Origin: Acidobacteriota bacterium | GTDB lineage: Bacteria > Acidobacteriota > Vicinamibacteria > Vicinamibacterales > UBA2999 | DNA length: 64,000 nt | NCBI GenBank assembly: GCA_016871195.1 | Contig: VFZN01000012.1 | Coordinates: forward strand, 1-64,000 | Reading direction: 5' to 3' | Shown here: positions 1 to 9,342 of the stretch, piece after piece | How positions within the stretch are numbered: the stretch's first letter is position 1 | How the letters are laid out: each line of letters begins with the position of its first letter | Made by a program: the position numbers and the translations under genes | The notes under the pieces: generated by a model | What the model was told of the DNA's origin: nothing | Seen by the model: only the letters and a program-made list of their open reading frames with translations | The model's database searches: none

Positions 1-1208
1 CCGCTGAAGTGGGTCATGGGCTGCTCCGGAGCCGCCGGCCTGATGTCGCACCGGGCCATGCCTTCTGCTGTCATCGCATCCTCGGTGCGGCGAAGCGCCC
101 GGCCGTGTAGCGGCTGCAGCGCGAGGGCTGCCAGGCTGATGTTTTCGCGCAGGGGCCGCTCGAGGCAGAGCCCGCGCGAGAGTCGGTCATCCGTCAGCAG
201 CGCCATGCCGGCAGCGAGCGACGCCCGTGGCGTACGAGGGGCGAGTGTGTGCCCATCGATCTCAACCGTGCCCGATGAGGTGCTCTGGCTGCTGAACACG
301 CACTCAAGCACGTCACGGCAGCCGGCGTCAGGCAGTCCGGCGAGTCCGACGATTTCGCCGGCATGCACGTCGATGCTGATCGGTGCGAAGCGACCCGGTG
401 CGCTCAGGTGACAGACACGCAGGCGCACACGCGCCGTGCTTGCGCCTCGCGCCGGAAACTCATCCGTCGGCGGACGACCGACGATGTGCTGCACCATGGC
501 TGCGTGCGACAGGCCATGTGCGGTGCCGGCATGTGCCACGCGCCCGTCACGCAGGATGGTGACGTGCGTGGCCACGCGCGCCACCTCATCGAGGCGGTGT
601 GTGACATAGACCAGCGCGAGGCCCTGGTGCTGCAGCCTGGCGATCGTGGCGAACAGGTCATCTGTTTCCTTCGGGCTGAGCGCGGCCGTGGGTTCATCCA
701 GCAGCACGACCCGCCGCGCTGCGGCCACGGCCCGTGCGATGTCGACCATCTGGCGCTGGGCCATGCTGAGGTACGCGACGGGCGTGCGCACGTCGATCGG
801 GAATCCCACACGTCGCAGTGCGTCAGTGGCAAAGGTCTCGAGCCGGGTCTGATCAATGAACGGCAGCCAGGCGGCGCGTCGCGGCTCGCGCCCGAGGCTG
901 ATGTTTTCGGCTACCGTGAGGTGCGGGGCCAGGGCGGGTTCCTGATGCACCAGGGCCACCCCTCCTCGCAGGGCCTCGGCCGGCGAGCGGAACCGCGCCG
1001 GACGGCCGTCCACACGGATGATGCCGCTGTCGGGGACAACCGAGCCGGCGAGGATCTTCAGCAGCGTCGACTTGCCCGCACCATTCCCGCCGAGCAGCGC
1101 ATGCACCTCACCGCCGTGCACCGCAAGGCTCACATCAGACAGCACCGGCTGCGCCGCGTAACGCTTGCAGACGGCGTGCACGTCGAGCACGGGAAGGTGC
1201 GTCGCCAT
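1..1208 (-). CDS. Sugar ABC transporter ATP-binding protein (RbsA/MglA type), cut by the window edge
   Basis: Energises uptake of a monosaccharide at the inner membrane. The ATG start is at 1208 and 402 codons are visible before the left edge, so the C-terminus is missing. The first ABC domain has the Walker A motif GGNGAGKST (about residues 37-45), a signature of the form LSMAQRQ instead of LSGGQ, and Walker B VVLLDEPTAAL. A second ABC-like half begins near residue 245 (VHAGEIVGLAGLPDAG), the two-cassette layout typical of ribose/galactose importers. The start lies 6 bp after the stop of the binding-protein gene on the same strand, so the two form an operon; a permease would be expected beyond the edge. 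The substrate cannot be read from the sequence. Confidence 0.9.
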   Translation of the reverse strand, partial: MATHLPVLDVHAVCKRYAAQPVLSDVSLAVHGGEVHALLGGNGAGKSTLLKILAGSVVPDSGIIRVDGRPARFRSPAEALRGGVALVHQEPALAPHLTVAENISLGREPRRAAWLPFIDQTRLETFATDALRRVGFPIDVRTPVAYLSMAQRQMVDIARAVAAARRVVLLDEPTAALSPKETDDLFATIARLQHQGLALVYVTHRLDEVARVATHVTILRDGRVAHAGTAHGLSHAAMVQHIVGRPPTDEFPARGASTARVRLRVCHLSAPGRFAPISIDVHAGEIVGLAGLPDAGCRDVLECVFSSQSTSSGTVEIDGHTLAPRTPRASLAAGMALLTDDRLSRGLCLERPLRENISLAALALQPLHGRALRRTEDAMTAEGMARCDIRPAAPEQPMTHFS

Positions 1209-1214
1209 GGAGGC

Positions 1215-2177
1215 TCAGGGCGTGCGGGTCAGCCGCTGCAGCTCGGGACGGTCGATGGACTCGCGTGTGAGCAGGGCCACCCCCGTGTCGATGCGTCGCA
1301 CCGGTGTGCGCCCGGCCCGCGCGTCGACGATGGTGCGCACACCGTCATAGCCCATCCGATAGGGATCCTGCAGGACCAGCGCATCGATCGCGCCCTCGCG
1401 CACTTCCTGCACGAGATCAGGTGTGGCGTCAAAGCCAATCAGCACGACTGCCCCGTGGCGCTGCCGCTGCCGGAGCGCGCGCACGGCCCCCACGGTCGAT
1501 GTTTCATTCGACGCGAAGATGCCCTGCACCTCCGGATGGGCCGTCAGGATGTCTTCGGCCACTGAGAGCGAGCGCGTGGCGCTGGCATCGCCGTACAGCC
1601 ACTGCACGACCGTGATATCCGGGAAGCGTTGCGCGAGGGTGTCGGCAAACCCCTGTTCACGTTCATCGGTCGAGACCGAGCCCTTCTTCACGCCGAGGAT
1701 GGCGACGGTGCCCCGACCGTTGAGCCGCGTGGCCATGCGTTCGGCGGCCTGCACGCCTCCTGCGCGGTTGTCGGTGGCGACGTACGACACATAGGCCTCG
1801 CTCGACAGCCCCGAGTCAAAGACCGTCACGGGAATCTGCTGGCGCGCGGCCCGCTCGACCATCGGCACCAGCGCCTCGCCGTGTGAGGGGGCGAGCACGA
1901 TGCCTGCGACGCCGCGGCTGATGGCGTCTTCCACGATGTTGATCTGGGTCGTGATGTCGGTCTCCGCAGCCGGGCCCTTCCAGTCGATCGTCACGTCAAA
2001 CTCGGCCCCTGCCGCGTCGGCACCCGCTTTCACCATCTGCCAGAAGGTATGCGACACACCTTTAGGAATGACGGCAATGACCGGTTGCGACGGGGGCGGT
2101 GGTGCCGAGCAGCCCGCCACGAACAGCAGTGCAATCAGGACACATCCGAGGCGGCGAGAGACGGCTGAAGTCGGCAC
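1215..2177 (-). CDS. Periplasmic sugar-binding lipoprotein of an ABC importer
   Basis: Captures a sugar in the periplasm and hands it to the importer encoded just downstream. The 320-residue protein starts with a lipobox (LFVAGC, Cys about residue 23), then the two-lobed ribose-binding fold: [15 protein letters not shown] near the N-terminus, [17 protein letters not shown], a hinge segment VFDSGLSS and the late [20 protein letters not shown], all typical of peripla_BP_4/RbsB proteins. The start is GTG (2177), with a TAGAAT box 11 nt upstream. Being a lipoprotein rather than a free binding protein is common in Acidobacteria. It is transcribed first in the operon with the ATPase. The ligand is unknown; ribose, xylose and galactose are all possible. 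Confidence 0.9.
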   Translation of the reverse strand: MPTSAVSRRLGCVLIALLFVAGCSAPPPPSQPVIAVIPKGVSHTFWQMVKAGADAAGAEFDVTIDWKGPAAETDITTQINIVEDAISRGVAGIVLAPSHGEALVPMVERAARQQIPVTVFDSGLSSEAYVSYVATDNRAGGVQAAERMATRLNGRGTVAILGVKKGSVSTDEREQGFADTLAQRFPDITVVQWLYGDASATRSLSVAEDILTAHPEVQGIFASNETSTVGAVRALRQRQRHGAVVLIGFDATPDLVQEVREGAIDALVLQDPYRMGYDGVRTIVDARAGRTPVRRIDTGVALLTRESIDRPELQRLTRTP

Positions 2178-2245
2178 GATGGACTTCGATTCTAGCGATC
2201 TCGCCCCGCCTTCGGCTATCGCCGGTTTGCTACCATGCCGGCATC

Positions 2246-3385
2246 ATGTCGGATCAGTCTGCGCCCGGCCACTCGCGTGCTCCTCTGTCCATCGAGTCAT
2301 GGCTTGTATCAGCCGGCCGTGACCATCGTCCCGGCTCTCCGCTGAATGTGCCGATGAGCCCGGCCTCCAACTTTGTGCTGGGCGATACCCGAGCCTATTC
2401 CCGTGACGATGGCACGCCGGGGTGGGAGGCACTTGAGGCTGCCGTTGGCGGGCTGGAGGGCGGTCATGCGGTGGCCTTTGCCTCCGGCATGGCCGGCATC
2501 GCGGCCATCGTCGATCAGGTGTCGGTAGGGGGGCTGATTGTCATTCCCGATGACTGTTACCAGGGAGTCACGGGGCTGGTGCGGGCGGGTGAGCGGAGGG
2601 GGCGCTGGCGCGTGCGTACCCTGTCGGCGACAGAGACTGCGGCGTGGGTCGAGGCATGCGGCGAGGCCGACCTGATCTGGCTCGAGTCACCATCGAACCC
2701 GCTGCTGGTGGTGGCGGACGTCGACATCATCTGTGCCGCGCCCCGGAAACCCGGAGCCACGCTCGCCGTCGACAACACGTTTGCGACGCCGCTCAATCAG
2801 CGGCCGTTGGCTCTCGGGGCCGATGCCGTGGTGCACTCGGCGACCAAGAGCCTGGGCGGTCACTCTGACCTGCTGGCCGGCATCGTGGTGGCACGAGACG
2901 AGGCTCGCCTGCATGCCCTGCGGCACGGTCGCAAACTCGCCGGGGCGACGCCCGGCACGCTCGAGGTGTTCCTCGCCCTGCGCGGGCTGCGCACACTGGC
3001 GCTTCGAATCGAGCGCTCGCAGCGCACGGCACACGAATTGGCCGAGCGCCTGGTCACGCACCCGGCAGTGACGACGGTGCGCTATCCGGGACTGACGAGC
3101 CATCCCACCCATGCGGCAGCCATCCGCCAGATGCCGGCGTACGGCTCGGTGATCTCGTTCGATGTCAGGGGCAGCGCGGACGTGGCCGACGCCGTCTGCC
3201 GTCACGTGACGTTGATTCAGCACGCCACAAGTCTCGGCGCCGTGGAGTCGACGATGGAGCGGCGGGCCGCCGTGCCGGGGCAGGGGCACCTGCCGCCGAC
3301 GTTGTTGCGCCTTAGCGTCGGCATCGAGTCGATCGACGATCTGTGGCGTGACCTCGACGCGGCGCTGCGAACGTCCCAGGGCTGA
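2246..3385 (+). CDS. Cystathionine gamma-synthase/lyase family PLP enzyme
   Basis: A trans-sulfuration enzyme of methionine/cysteine metabolism (Cys/Met metabolism PLP family), acting in the cytoplasm. The 379-residue length fits the family (about 380). The PLP lysine is in HSATKSLGGHSD (Lys201), preceded by the cofactor-binding LAVDNTFATP and by WLESPSNP; FASGMAGIAA corresponds to the phosphate-binding loop. The ATG at 2246 was chosen because homology starts just after it and because a TACCAT box lies 9 nt upstream with no Shine-Dalgarno, the pattern seen at many other starts here. Longer in-frame extensions upstream overlap the divergent sugar-binding gene and look unreal. Whether it is a synthase (MetB) or a lyase (MetC/MegL) cannot be decided. 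Confidence 0.9.
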   Translation: MSDQSAPGHSRAPLSIESWLVSAGRDHRPGSPLNVPMSPASNFVLGDTRAYSRDDGTPGWEALEAAVGGLEGGHAVAFASGMAGIAAIVDQVSVGGLIVIPDDCYQGVTGLVRAGERRGRWRVRTLSATETAAWVEACGEADLIWLESPSNPLLVVADVDIICAAPRKPGATLAVDNTFATPLNQRPLALGADAVVHSATKSLGGHSDLLAGIVVARDEARLHALRHGRKLAGATPGTLEVFLALRGLRTLALRIERSQRTAHELAERLVTHPAVTTVRYPGLTSHPTHAAAIRQMPAYGSVISFDVRGSADVADAVCRHVTLIQHATSLGAVESTMERRAAVPGQGHLPPTLLRLSVGIESIDDLWRDLDAALRTSQG

Positions 3386-3392
3386 CTGCGGA

Positions 3393-4880
3393 TCAGTGCG
3401 CTGCGGCTGCCATCCGTCGTACGGCCTCGGCGAGCAGGCGCTCCGAGACGTTTGAAAAGCGCAGCAGATACTCATGGGCGGGTGCCGAGGCGGGGTCGGC
3501 GTAGCACGCGGCCGTGCTGAGCAGAGTGACGCCGCACCGGCGTGCCTGTTCCGCAACGCGCCCCGTGGCGAACCGCACGACCACGTGCAGGCCGCTCGAG
3601 GTGTCGGCGACGGTGACGTCCGCGCCGAGGTGTGTATGTAGGGCATCGAGCAGCACGTCGCGTCGACGGCGATAGACGCGTCGCATCCGCCGGATGTGTC
3701 GGGCCAGATGCCCCCGGGCCATGAACTCGGCCAGTGCGCCCTGTTCAAGATGCGGCGTATGACGATCGGTGTGCCACTTGGCCTGGAGGAACGGGATCAC
3801 CAGGGGCCGCGGCACGACGACATAGCCGATGCGCAGGGCCGGGAACATCGACAGCGAAAAGGTGCCCACGTACACCACGCGCGAGGTGTCGCCGAGACCC
3901 TGCAGGGCCGGCAGCGGACTGCCGTCATAGCGGAACTCGCTGTCGTAGTCGTTCTCGATGATCAGGCGATCGGGCGACTGTGCCCACTGCAGCAGTTCGA
4001 GACGTCGCGTCAGTGACAGGGCCATGCCGAGCGGGTATTGATGCGACGGCGTCACGATCGCGGTCCGGGCGCGCGGTGGAAGGCGGCTGACGCGCAGGCC
4101 GTCGGCATCCACGGGCACAGGCATCACTCTGGCACCGACGGCGCCGAAGAGGCGTCGCGCCTCGGGATAGCCAGGATTTTCGAGGGCCACGCAGTCACCG
4201 GGATTCACAAGCACCCGCGCGCACAGGTCGAGTGCCTGCTGTGACCCGGTGACGACCATCACCTGCTCGGGATCACAAATGACACCGCGGGCATAGCGCA
4301 GGTAGCTGGCAATGGCGTCGCGCAGCGGAGCGAGCCCACCGATGTCTTCGTGCGAAGGAGACCGGCCCAGCGGCCGTCGCCTCATCTGCTGCCGCAGCAG
4401 CCGACTCCACTCGGCGAGGGGAAACAGGCGCAGGTCGGGCTCGCGCGACGAGAGGTCGATGACGGCGTGCGGCGCTGGTGCCGGCGGGCGCCAGTCGCCC
4501 AGGCGAGCCATAAACGCTGAGACGCGCACAGGGGGCAGGCCTGCGGCCGCGGTGGCCGCCTCGGCCCGAGGCGTGGCGACGGGGGGCAGGTGCGCCGGCA
4601 CGAAGGTGCCAGCGCCACGTCGGCTTTCGAGATAGCCCTCGCTCAGCAACTGCTCGTAGGCCGTGGTGACCGTCGTGCGCGAGACGCCGAGCAGCAGCGC
4701 GGCATCGCGTGTGGATGGCACGCGGGCTCCCGGGGCCAGCCTGCGGTCGGCAATGCGGGCTTTGACCTGCTGCACCAGCTGCCCATGCAGGGGCAGCGAC
4801 CGACGGCGGTCGACGACCATCGGCACGGCAAAAGTGGACTGGTCATGTGAGGTCAGAGTGGACCTTTTCATGCAGGCCAC
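3393..4880 (-). CDS. MocR-family regulator (GntR HTH plus aminotransferase-like domain) lacking the PLP lysine
   Basis: MocR/GabR/PdxR proteins join an N-terminal winged helix to a class-I aminotransferase fold that senses PLP or its adducts. In this 495-residue protein the HTH spans about residues 28-95 (VPSTRDAALLLGVSRTTVTT), followed by a linker and the aminotransferase domain (VVTGSQQALDLCARVLV, ALENPGYPEARRLF, ENDYDSEFRYDG, C-terminal RFSNVSERLL). The motif that normally reads GTFSKSxFPxLR is here GTFSLSMFPALR: residue 343 is Leu (CTG, 3852-3854), so no internal aldimine can form. Start: GTG at 4880, 8 nt after a TATCGT box; ATGs at 4871 and 4820 are alternatives. It is divergent from the PaiB-like gene, its most likely target. 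Confidence 0.88.
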   Translation of the reverse strand: MACMKRSTLTSHDQSTFAVPMVVDRRRSLPLHGQLVQQVKARIADRRLAPGARVPSTRDAALLLGVSRTTVTTAYEQLLSEGYLESRRGAGTFVPAHLPPVATPRAEAATAAAGLPPVRVSAFMARLGDWRPPAPAPHAVIDLSSREPDLRLFPLAEWSRLLRQQMRRRPLGRSPSHEDIGGLAPLRDAIASYLRYARGVICDPEQVMVVTGSQQALDLCARVLVNPGDCVALENPGYPEARRLFGAVGARVMPVPVDADGLRVSRLPPRARTAIVTPSHQYPLGMALSLTRRLELLQWAQSPDRLIIENDYDSEFRYDGSPLPALQGLGDTSRVVYVGTFSLSMFPALRIGYVVVPRPLVIPFLQAKWHTDRHTPHLEQGALAEFMARGHLARHIRRMRRVYRRRRDVLLDALHTHLGADVTVADTSSGLHVVVRFATGRVAEQARRCGVTLLSTAACYADPASAPAHEYLLRFSNVSERLLAEAVRRMAAAAH

Positions 4881-4900
4881 AGTCTGTCACGATACGCGCC

Positions 4901-5662
4901 ATGTCCATTCCCGTTTCTCCGTCCCCCTCCCGCCGCGACGTGCTGGCGACGCTGCTGGCCGGTCTGGCAGGCAGCACGGTGTCACTCGACGCAGAGGCGC
5001 AGTCGGCCGAGCCGTCTGACCCGTCGGTCTACATTCCCAAAGCCCATCTCGTGCAGGACCGCGCGTTCCTGCACGCCTTCATGCGCGAGTTCAGCTTCAT
5101 CGAACTCGTCACGACCTCGCCGACCCTGCGCATCACCCACATTCCGAGCGTGCTCGCGCCGGCGCAGGGCAAGTACGGCACCATCTTCGGGCACATCTCG
5201 GCGCAGAACGATCAGGTGAAGGCGATTCGGGCCGGTGCGCGGGCCCTGGCCGTGTTCCGTGGTCCGCATGGCTATGTCTCGCCGGGCTGGCTGGTCACCG
5301 ACTTCAGCCGGCAGGGCGTGCCCACCTGGAACTTTGCGGTGGTGCATGCCGCAGGACGCCTGGTGCCCATCGATGATCCGGAGCGGAAGTACGAGCTGCT
5401 GGCCACGCTCATCGACCAGTACGAGCAGGGCATCGGCGGCACCGACTATCGGTTCCGCGGCCTGCCGAAGGATGAGGTGATGAAGCGGGCGACCGGCATT
5501 CAGCCGTTCGAAATCGAGATCGAGCAGATCGAAGGCAAGTTCAAGCTCTTCCAGGAACGGCCCGAGCCCGACAAGGTCGCCGCCCTGCCGAAGCTCGATA
5601 CCTATCGGGAACGGTCGCTCGAGGCGTACACCAGGCACTTCTACGCAACGGCTCCCAAATAA
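4901..5662 (+). CDS. PaiB-like FMN-binding protein with an export signal
   Basis: PaiB-family proteins bind FMN in a split-barrel fold and are usually cytoplasmic proteins of about 210 residues annotated as negative regulators. This 253-residue version has the family motifs YIPKAHL, a GHISAQND segment where the family has HxxxxNP, VFRGPHGYVSPGWL and VPTWNFAVVHAAG. Before them is an N-terminal extension with SPSRRDVLATLLAG and SLDAEAQS, which looks like a twin-arginine signal with a cleavage site near residue 34. The ATG at 4901 is the start that gives this signal directly; an upstream ATG at 4847 would overlap the divergent MocR gene. Export would fit a flavin-dependent periplasmic role rather than DNA binding. 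Family call is firm; function is not known. Confidence 0.8.
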   Translation: MSIPVSPSPSRRDVLATLLAGLAGSTVSLDAEAQSAEPSDPSVYIPKAHLVQDRAFLHAFMREFSFIELVTTSPTLRITHIPSVLAPAQGKYGTIFGHISAQNDQVKAIRAGARALAVFRGPHGYVSPGWLVTDFSRQGVPTWNFAVVHAAGRLVPIDDPERKYELLATLIDQYEQGIGGTDYRFRGLPKDEVMKRATGIQPFEIEIEQIEGKFKLFQERPEPDKVAALPKLDTYRERSLEAYTRHFYATAPK

Positions 5663-5741
5663 TACATGGAAAGTGTTTGAATTTTTACATTCATAACAAT
5701 GGCGTACTCAATGGGTCGATGCACCGTGACAGGAGGAGAAG

Positions 5742-6047
5742 ATGTCACGCATGCAGCGCAGCCCCTTGACCGCCACGGAAGAGACCGAGTTCTGGGTTCG
5801 ATGGAAGCGCGGGGAATGGCTCCCGGCGATTGGCCGAGCGTTGGGTCGTCAGCGGTCCACCCTCGTGGGGTACGTGGCGGGCCACGGCGGTCGGCCCGTG
5901 TCCTCAGCACGGCGGAGCGGGAGGACATCTCGCGCGGCCTCGCCGCGCAGATTCCCTATCGCGTGATCGCGGAGCGCTTGGGCCGTGCCCCATCGACCAT
6001 CAGCCGCGAGGTCGCGCGCCATGGCGGAGGCGCGGCCTACCGCGCCA
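5742..6047 (+). pseudogene. IS30-family transposase, N-terminal fragment with frameshift
   Basis: The first frame reads MSRMQRSPLTATEETEFW and WLPAIGRALGRQRSTLVGYV, the first HTH of IS30 transposases. Near 5893 the homology moves to another frame, reading RVLSTAEREDISRGLAA and YRVIAERLGRAPSTISREVA, the second HTH that begins the canonical IS30 DNA-binding region, and stops after GGGAAYRA at about 6047. The catalytic DDE domain is absent. A purine-rich aggaggag stretch precedes the start at 5742. This is a dead remnant. Confidence 0.75.
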
Positions 6048-6162
6048 CGGCACCCACCGTCTTGCCTTGGTCCAGGACCAGCCGGACGACGCCGTCCTTG
6101 AACTCCTCAGAGAATTGCCGACGCGGGCGCCGGCCACTTGATCGATCTGCCATACGGGACAT
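6037..6162 (-). pseudogene. IS3-family OrfA, 5' fragment
   Basis: On the minus strand an ATG at 6162 opens a 41-codon frame, MSRMADRSSGRRPRRQ then FSEEFKDGVVRLVLDQGKTV, the typical start of an IS3-group OrfA helix-turn-helix protein. It runs into a TAG at the junction with the IS30 fragment (6037-6039), so the rest of orfA and all of orfB are missing. The upstream sequence with ggtggatacg resembles the region just outside OrfA in such elements. Confidence 0.65.
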
Positions 6163-6299
6163 CGTATCCACCTTTCGGAACATGTCCACCGGATCGGATC
6201 ACGCGCAATTGGAACGTGGTTGATGGGACATCGGGACCTCCTCACGCGAGCAATGTGCTCGGCATCAGACTGTCCACAAAACCCTGGGAACTCCAGTCG

Positions 6300-6599
6300 G
6301 CCATTCGTGGAACATCAGGTCGTGGACCTGTTGAAGAAGGTGGGCGGGTGGCGGGGCTGCGCATTGCGGGCACGCATATCCTGCGGTACACGTTCTGCTC
6401 GCATCTGGCGATGCGGGGGGCTCCGGCGAGGGCCATCCAGGAACTCGCGGGGCACCAGGACCTGATGACCACGCAGCGCTACATGCACCTCAGTCCGAAC
6501 GCGATTCACGACGCGATCAGGCTGTTGGAAGCGGCGCCCGACGCTGGTGGACGTGGAGACATTGTGGAGACGGCCACAGGCGCGACCGCAAGTCATTGA
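6300..6599 (+). pseudogene. Tyrosine recombinase (phage-type integrase), C-terminal fragment
   Basis: The recognisable part reads GTHILRYTFCSHLAMRG, then IQELAGHQDLMTTQRYMHLS, matching the catalytic C-terminus of tyrosine recombinases: the HxxR box (here HILRY, with Tyr where many have His), the later His of LAGHQ and the nucleophile Tyr of TQRYMHL. The upstream two-thirds, with the first catalytic Arg and the core-binding domain, are absent, and the nearest upstream homology is in a different frame. The fragment ends 16 bp from tRNA-Lys, a common integrase target. Confidence 0.75.
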
Positions 6600-6614
6600 A
6601 AATTCAGGGGTAAG

Positions 6615-6690
6615 TGGTGAGCCCGGAAGGAATCGAACCTTCAACCAACAGATTAAGAGTCTGCTGCTCTGCCAGTTGAGCTACGGGCCC
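6615..6690 (-). tRNA. tRNA-Lys (anticodon CTT)
   Basis: A full cloverleaf can be folded on the minus strand: acceptor GGGCCCG pairs with CGGGCTC, the anticodon stem GCAGA/TCTGT encloses the loop CTCTTAA with anticodon CTT, the T-loop contains GGTTCGATTCC, the discriminator is A and the 3' CCA is encoded (6615-6617). It decodes AAG. Confidence 0.97.
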
Positions 6691-6837
6691 ACGAGGCTGC
6701 CCGGGAGGGCGGCGCTGCGGGTCGCTCCTGCAGGGACTGCAGCAGCGACTGACATCTCAAGACTATAGCACCGTGCCGCCTGCGAGAACAACCCGGCGCG
6801 CAGGCGGCCGGTGGAGCAGTGATCGGGGACAACACCA

Positions 6838-6867
6838 CCCGTGGTGCCTGTCCCAGGGCACCACGGG
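6838..6867 (-). terminator. Perfect 11-bp hairpin downstream of the TonB receptor
   Basis: An exact inverted repeat with arms CCCGTGGTGCC and GGCACCACGGG and an 8-nt loop lies 36 bp past the stop of the minus-strand TonB receptor. There is no clear U-tract, so it may be an intrinsic terminator of the high-GC type or an mRNA 3' stabiliser. The rest of 6691-6902 shows nothing else recognisable. Confidence 0.55.
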
Positions 6868-6902
6868 CATGGACTGCACCGAAGGCGTGTCGTACGGCGG
6901 CG

Positions 6903-9285
6903 TCAGAACCCCAGCACCAGCGCCAGCCGCACAGTGAACGGTTCCACAGGATGGACGTGCACGTCGTCCACTCCCTGGGCGGGTTCGCCCGCCACCCGCG
7001 AGGTGTAGAAGTAGTCGATGTCGCTGCTGCGCGAGTCGAACGCGTTCAGCACATCGGCCCGGATCGTGAGACGAGGCGAGATCCGGATTCCCGCATCGAG
7101 CGAGACCAGGTTCGAATCGGCAGAGCGGACCGTGTTGTCCTCGACAAGTGCCCGCGGACCGAAGTGCCGCCACCGGACCGCGCCTGACCACCGACCCTGC
7201 GGAGACAGCACGGCGCCGAGCTGCGCGACGCGCGACACCGCCCCGGGCACGAAGGCGCCGGCCTCGTCCTCATCCGTGAAGCGCGCGTGACAGCGCAAGG
7301 CTGCCCTCGATCGACAGCCACGGCGTCGGCGCATAGTCCAAATCCCACTCGACCCCGCGTCGTGCGCTCGGGCGACTGGCGGTGGTGGTGCCGGCATCGC
7401 CCACAAAGACCAGTTCCGACGCCAGCCCGAGCCCCCAGAGGGCGACGGTCATATGGAGTCCCGGCCAGGCGGTCGTGCGCAGGCCCACTTCGGCCCCGCG
7501 CGCTCGTGCGAGCGGATCGACGGGTGAGACCGCATCCCCGGTCAGCGGGTCACGGGTCATCGTCGTCCCGCGACCGTCATTGCTGTGAAAGCCTCCGCCG
7601 GCGCTGAGGTAGAGCTCGGTGCGCTTCCAGGGTCCGAAGGCGACCGAAGCCTTCGGGTTCACGATGCCGCTGGTGCGCTCACCCGCATTGGCGGGTTCGC
7701 CGGCGTCGACCCGCCAGTGGTAGAGGTCGCCACGCACGCCAAGGGTCGAGCGGATGTACGGCGACCAGCTGCTCTGCCACTGCGCCCATCCGGCCCCGGA
7801 TGTCTGTCCCACCCGATCGTCACGCACGGTGAGCAGGCGTCGACGCGCCGCGGTGCGCGCGAGCCCGACGTCGCCGATGGCATCGTGTCGCACGTCGGTA
7901 CCCACCGTGACCAACTGCCGACGGTCGCCCCCCCTGATCGCCCATGTCCGCGACGCGCTCCCCCCGAACACCTGCCGGTGATCGCGCTGTGCGAACTGGT
8001 CCCCTTCGTCAGGGGCATCAAGGCGATAGGTGAAGTTCGAGTGCAGCAGCAGCCCGGACGAAAACCCATAGCCCGTCACCCGGGTGATGCCGGCGGCCGA
8101 TGTGCGCTGCCACTCGGCCGTGACGCCGAGGCGGTGGGTGTCGCCTCCGCTCGTACGGTCGAGGGTGCCGAACCGGGGCAGGGCGCCCGTGTCCACCAGG
8201 CGTCGGGGAATCTGGTCGGTGGCAAACCACCGGGCCGAGTACCACAGCCCTGTCACGGACACGCCGTTGAGCGGGGTGCCGCGGCTGTAGCGCACGACCG
8301 CGTTGCCACGGCGCATGGCATCGGGACGCTCCCAGGGCACGTCATTGACCATGCCCTCGGCCGCGACCAGCAGGCGTCCGTCACCCACGCGTGGCGATGC
8401 GGCGGCCAGCACGCGGCCATACCCGAACATCCCACCCTCGAGCCTGGCGAGCGGGGCCTCGAGCTGGTTCAGGTAGTTGATGCGGATGGTGCCGGCGGCC
8501 GAGAAGTCACCCGTGTCCGCCGCATAGGTGCCCTTCCGATACTGAAGACTACCCACGAGCTCGGGAATCAGGAAGTTCAGATCGGCATAGCCCTGCCCGT
8601 GGCCATGCGTGGGCAGGTTGACGGGCATGCCGGCAACCGAAAGCGCCAGGTCGGTGCCGTGGTCGAGATTGAACCCGCGCACGTAGTACTGGTTGGCCTT
8701 CCCCTCGCCGCTGTGCTGACTGACAGCCAGGCCAGGCACGGCTTCCAGGGCATCCGCGGGCCGGCGCCGCGCACGCGCCGTCAACTCCCTCGCCGTGATG
8801 ACGCCACTGCTGGCGGCATCGGCGATGCCCACCAGTGCGTCCTGACTCGACAACCGCGTCAAATCCGCGAAGGTCTGCCGTCCTGAGACCGCGACGACGC
8901 TCGTGGCGGCGACCTGCAGGGTCACGGTGCCGAGGTCGACCGACGAGGACACCGTCACCCCCTGTCGCTGCAGCGTCGCGTAGCCCGTGGCAGACACCCG
9001 AAGGGTGTAGAGGCCCGGCACTACCTCGATGCGAAACGTACCATCGTCGGCGGTCTCTGCCACACCCGTCGGCGTGGTTGTGCTGCCGGTGAGGCTCACC
9101 GAGGCGCCAGGCACGGGCGCGCCGGAGGCATCCGCCACGCGACCCGACACCCGGACCACGGGCGCCTGCGCCGATTGCGCCTCCGCGACCGGCAAGGCCC
9201 CATGTCCCAGCACACACACACTGCCCATCTGCAGCAGGAAGACGGCCAGCCGCCGTCGCCTGCCTGTCCACCCGTGAACAGACAC
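6903..9285 (-). pseudogene. TonB-dependent outer-membrane receptor, interrupted by a frameshift near 7285
   Basis: An outer-membrane importer. The N-terminus has a signal peptide (AVAEAQSAQ-like end), a carboxypeptidase-regulatory-like domain (VSGRVADASGAPVPGASVSL, about residues 45-130), the plug (ADALEAVPGLAVSQHSGEGK, then YYVRGFNLDHGTDLALSVAG, LPTHGHGQGYADLNFL) and the beta-barrel. The first frame stops at 7270 after SIEGSLALSRA; the barrel continues in the next frame as RFTDEDEAG and ends at 6903 with FTVRLALVLGF, the aromatic C-terminus required for barrel assembly. The shift falls in a CGCGCGC run, so it could be a recent mutation or a base-calling error. It lies downstream of a His-rich exported protein, which suggests a metal-complex substrate (inference). 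Confidence 0.82.
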
Positions 9286-9342
9286 ACGTCCCTCCTTCGG
9301 GTTCCCATGCGAACCCGGTCACTTCTGTGAGATACCTGCCGT

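Larger units (their letters stand above)
5742..6599. mobile_element. Composite of decayed mobile-element fragments next to tRNA-Lys
   Basis: This stretch has no intact gene. It holds, in order, the N-terminal part of an IS30-type transposase (+), the first 41 codons of an IS3-type OrfA (-) abutting it at about 6041-6048, and the C-terminal part of a tyrosine recombinase (+) ending 16 bp before the tRNA-Lys gene. Each piece is truncated, and the IS30 and recombinase pieces are also frameshifted. No terminal inverted repeats or target duplications could be recognised. The arrangement suggests successive insertions and deletions at a tRNA-proximal integration site. The 80 bp between the PaiB-like gene and 5742 are AT-rich compared with the surroundings. 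Confidence 0.75.

Noticed and set aside
404..856. 150-codon frame on the minus strand
   Set aside because: Out-of-frame shadow of the ABC ATPase, whose real frame stays open to the window edge with Walker motifs.
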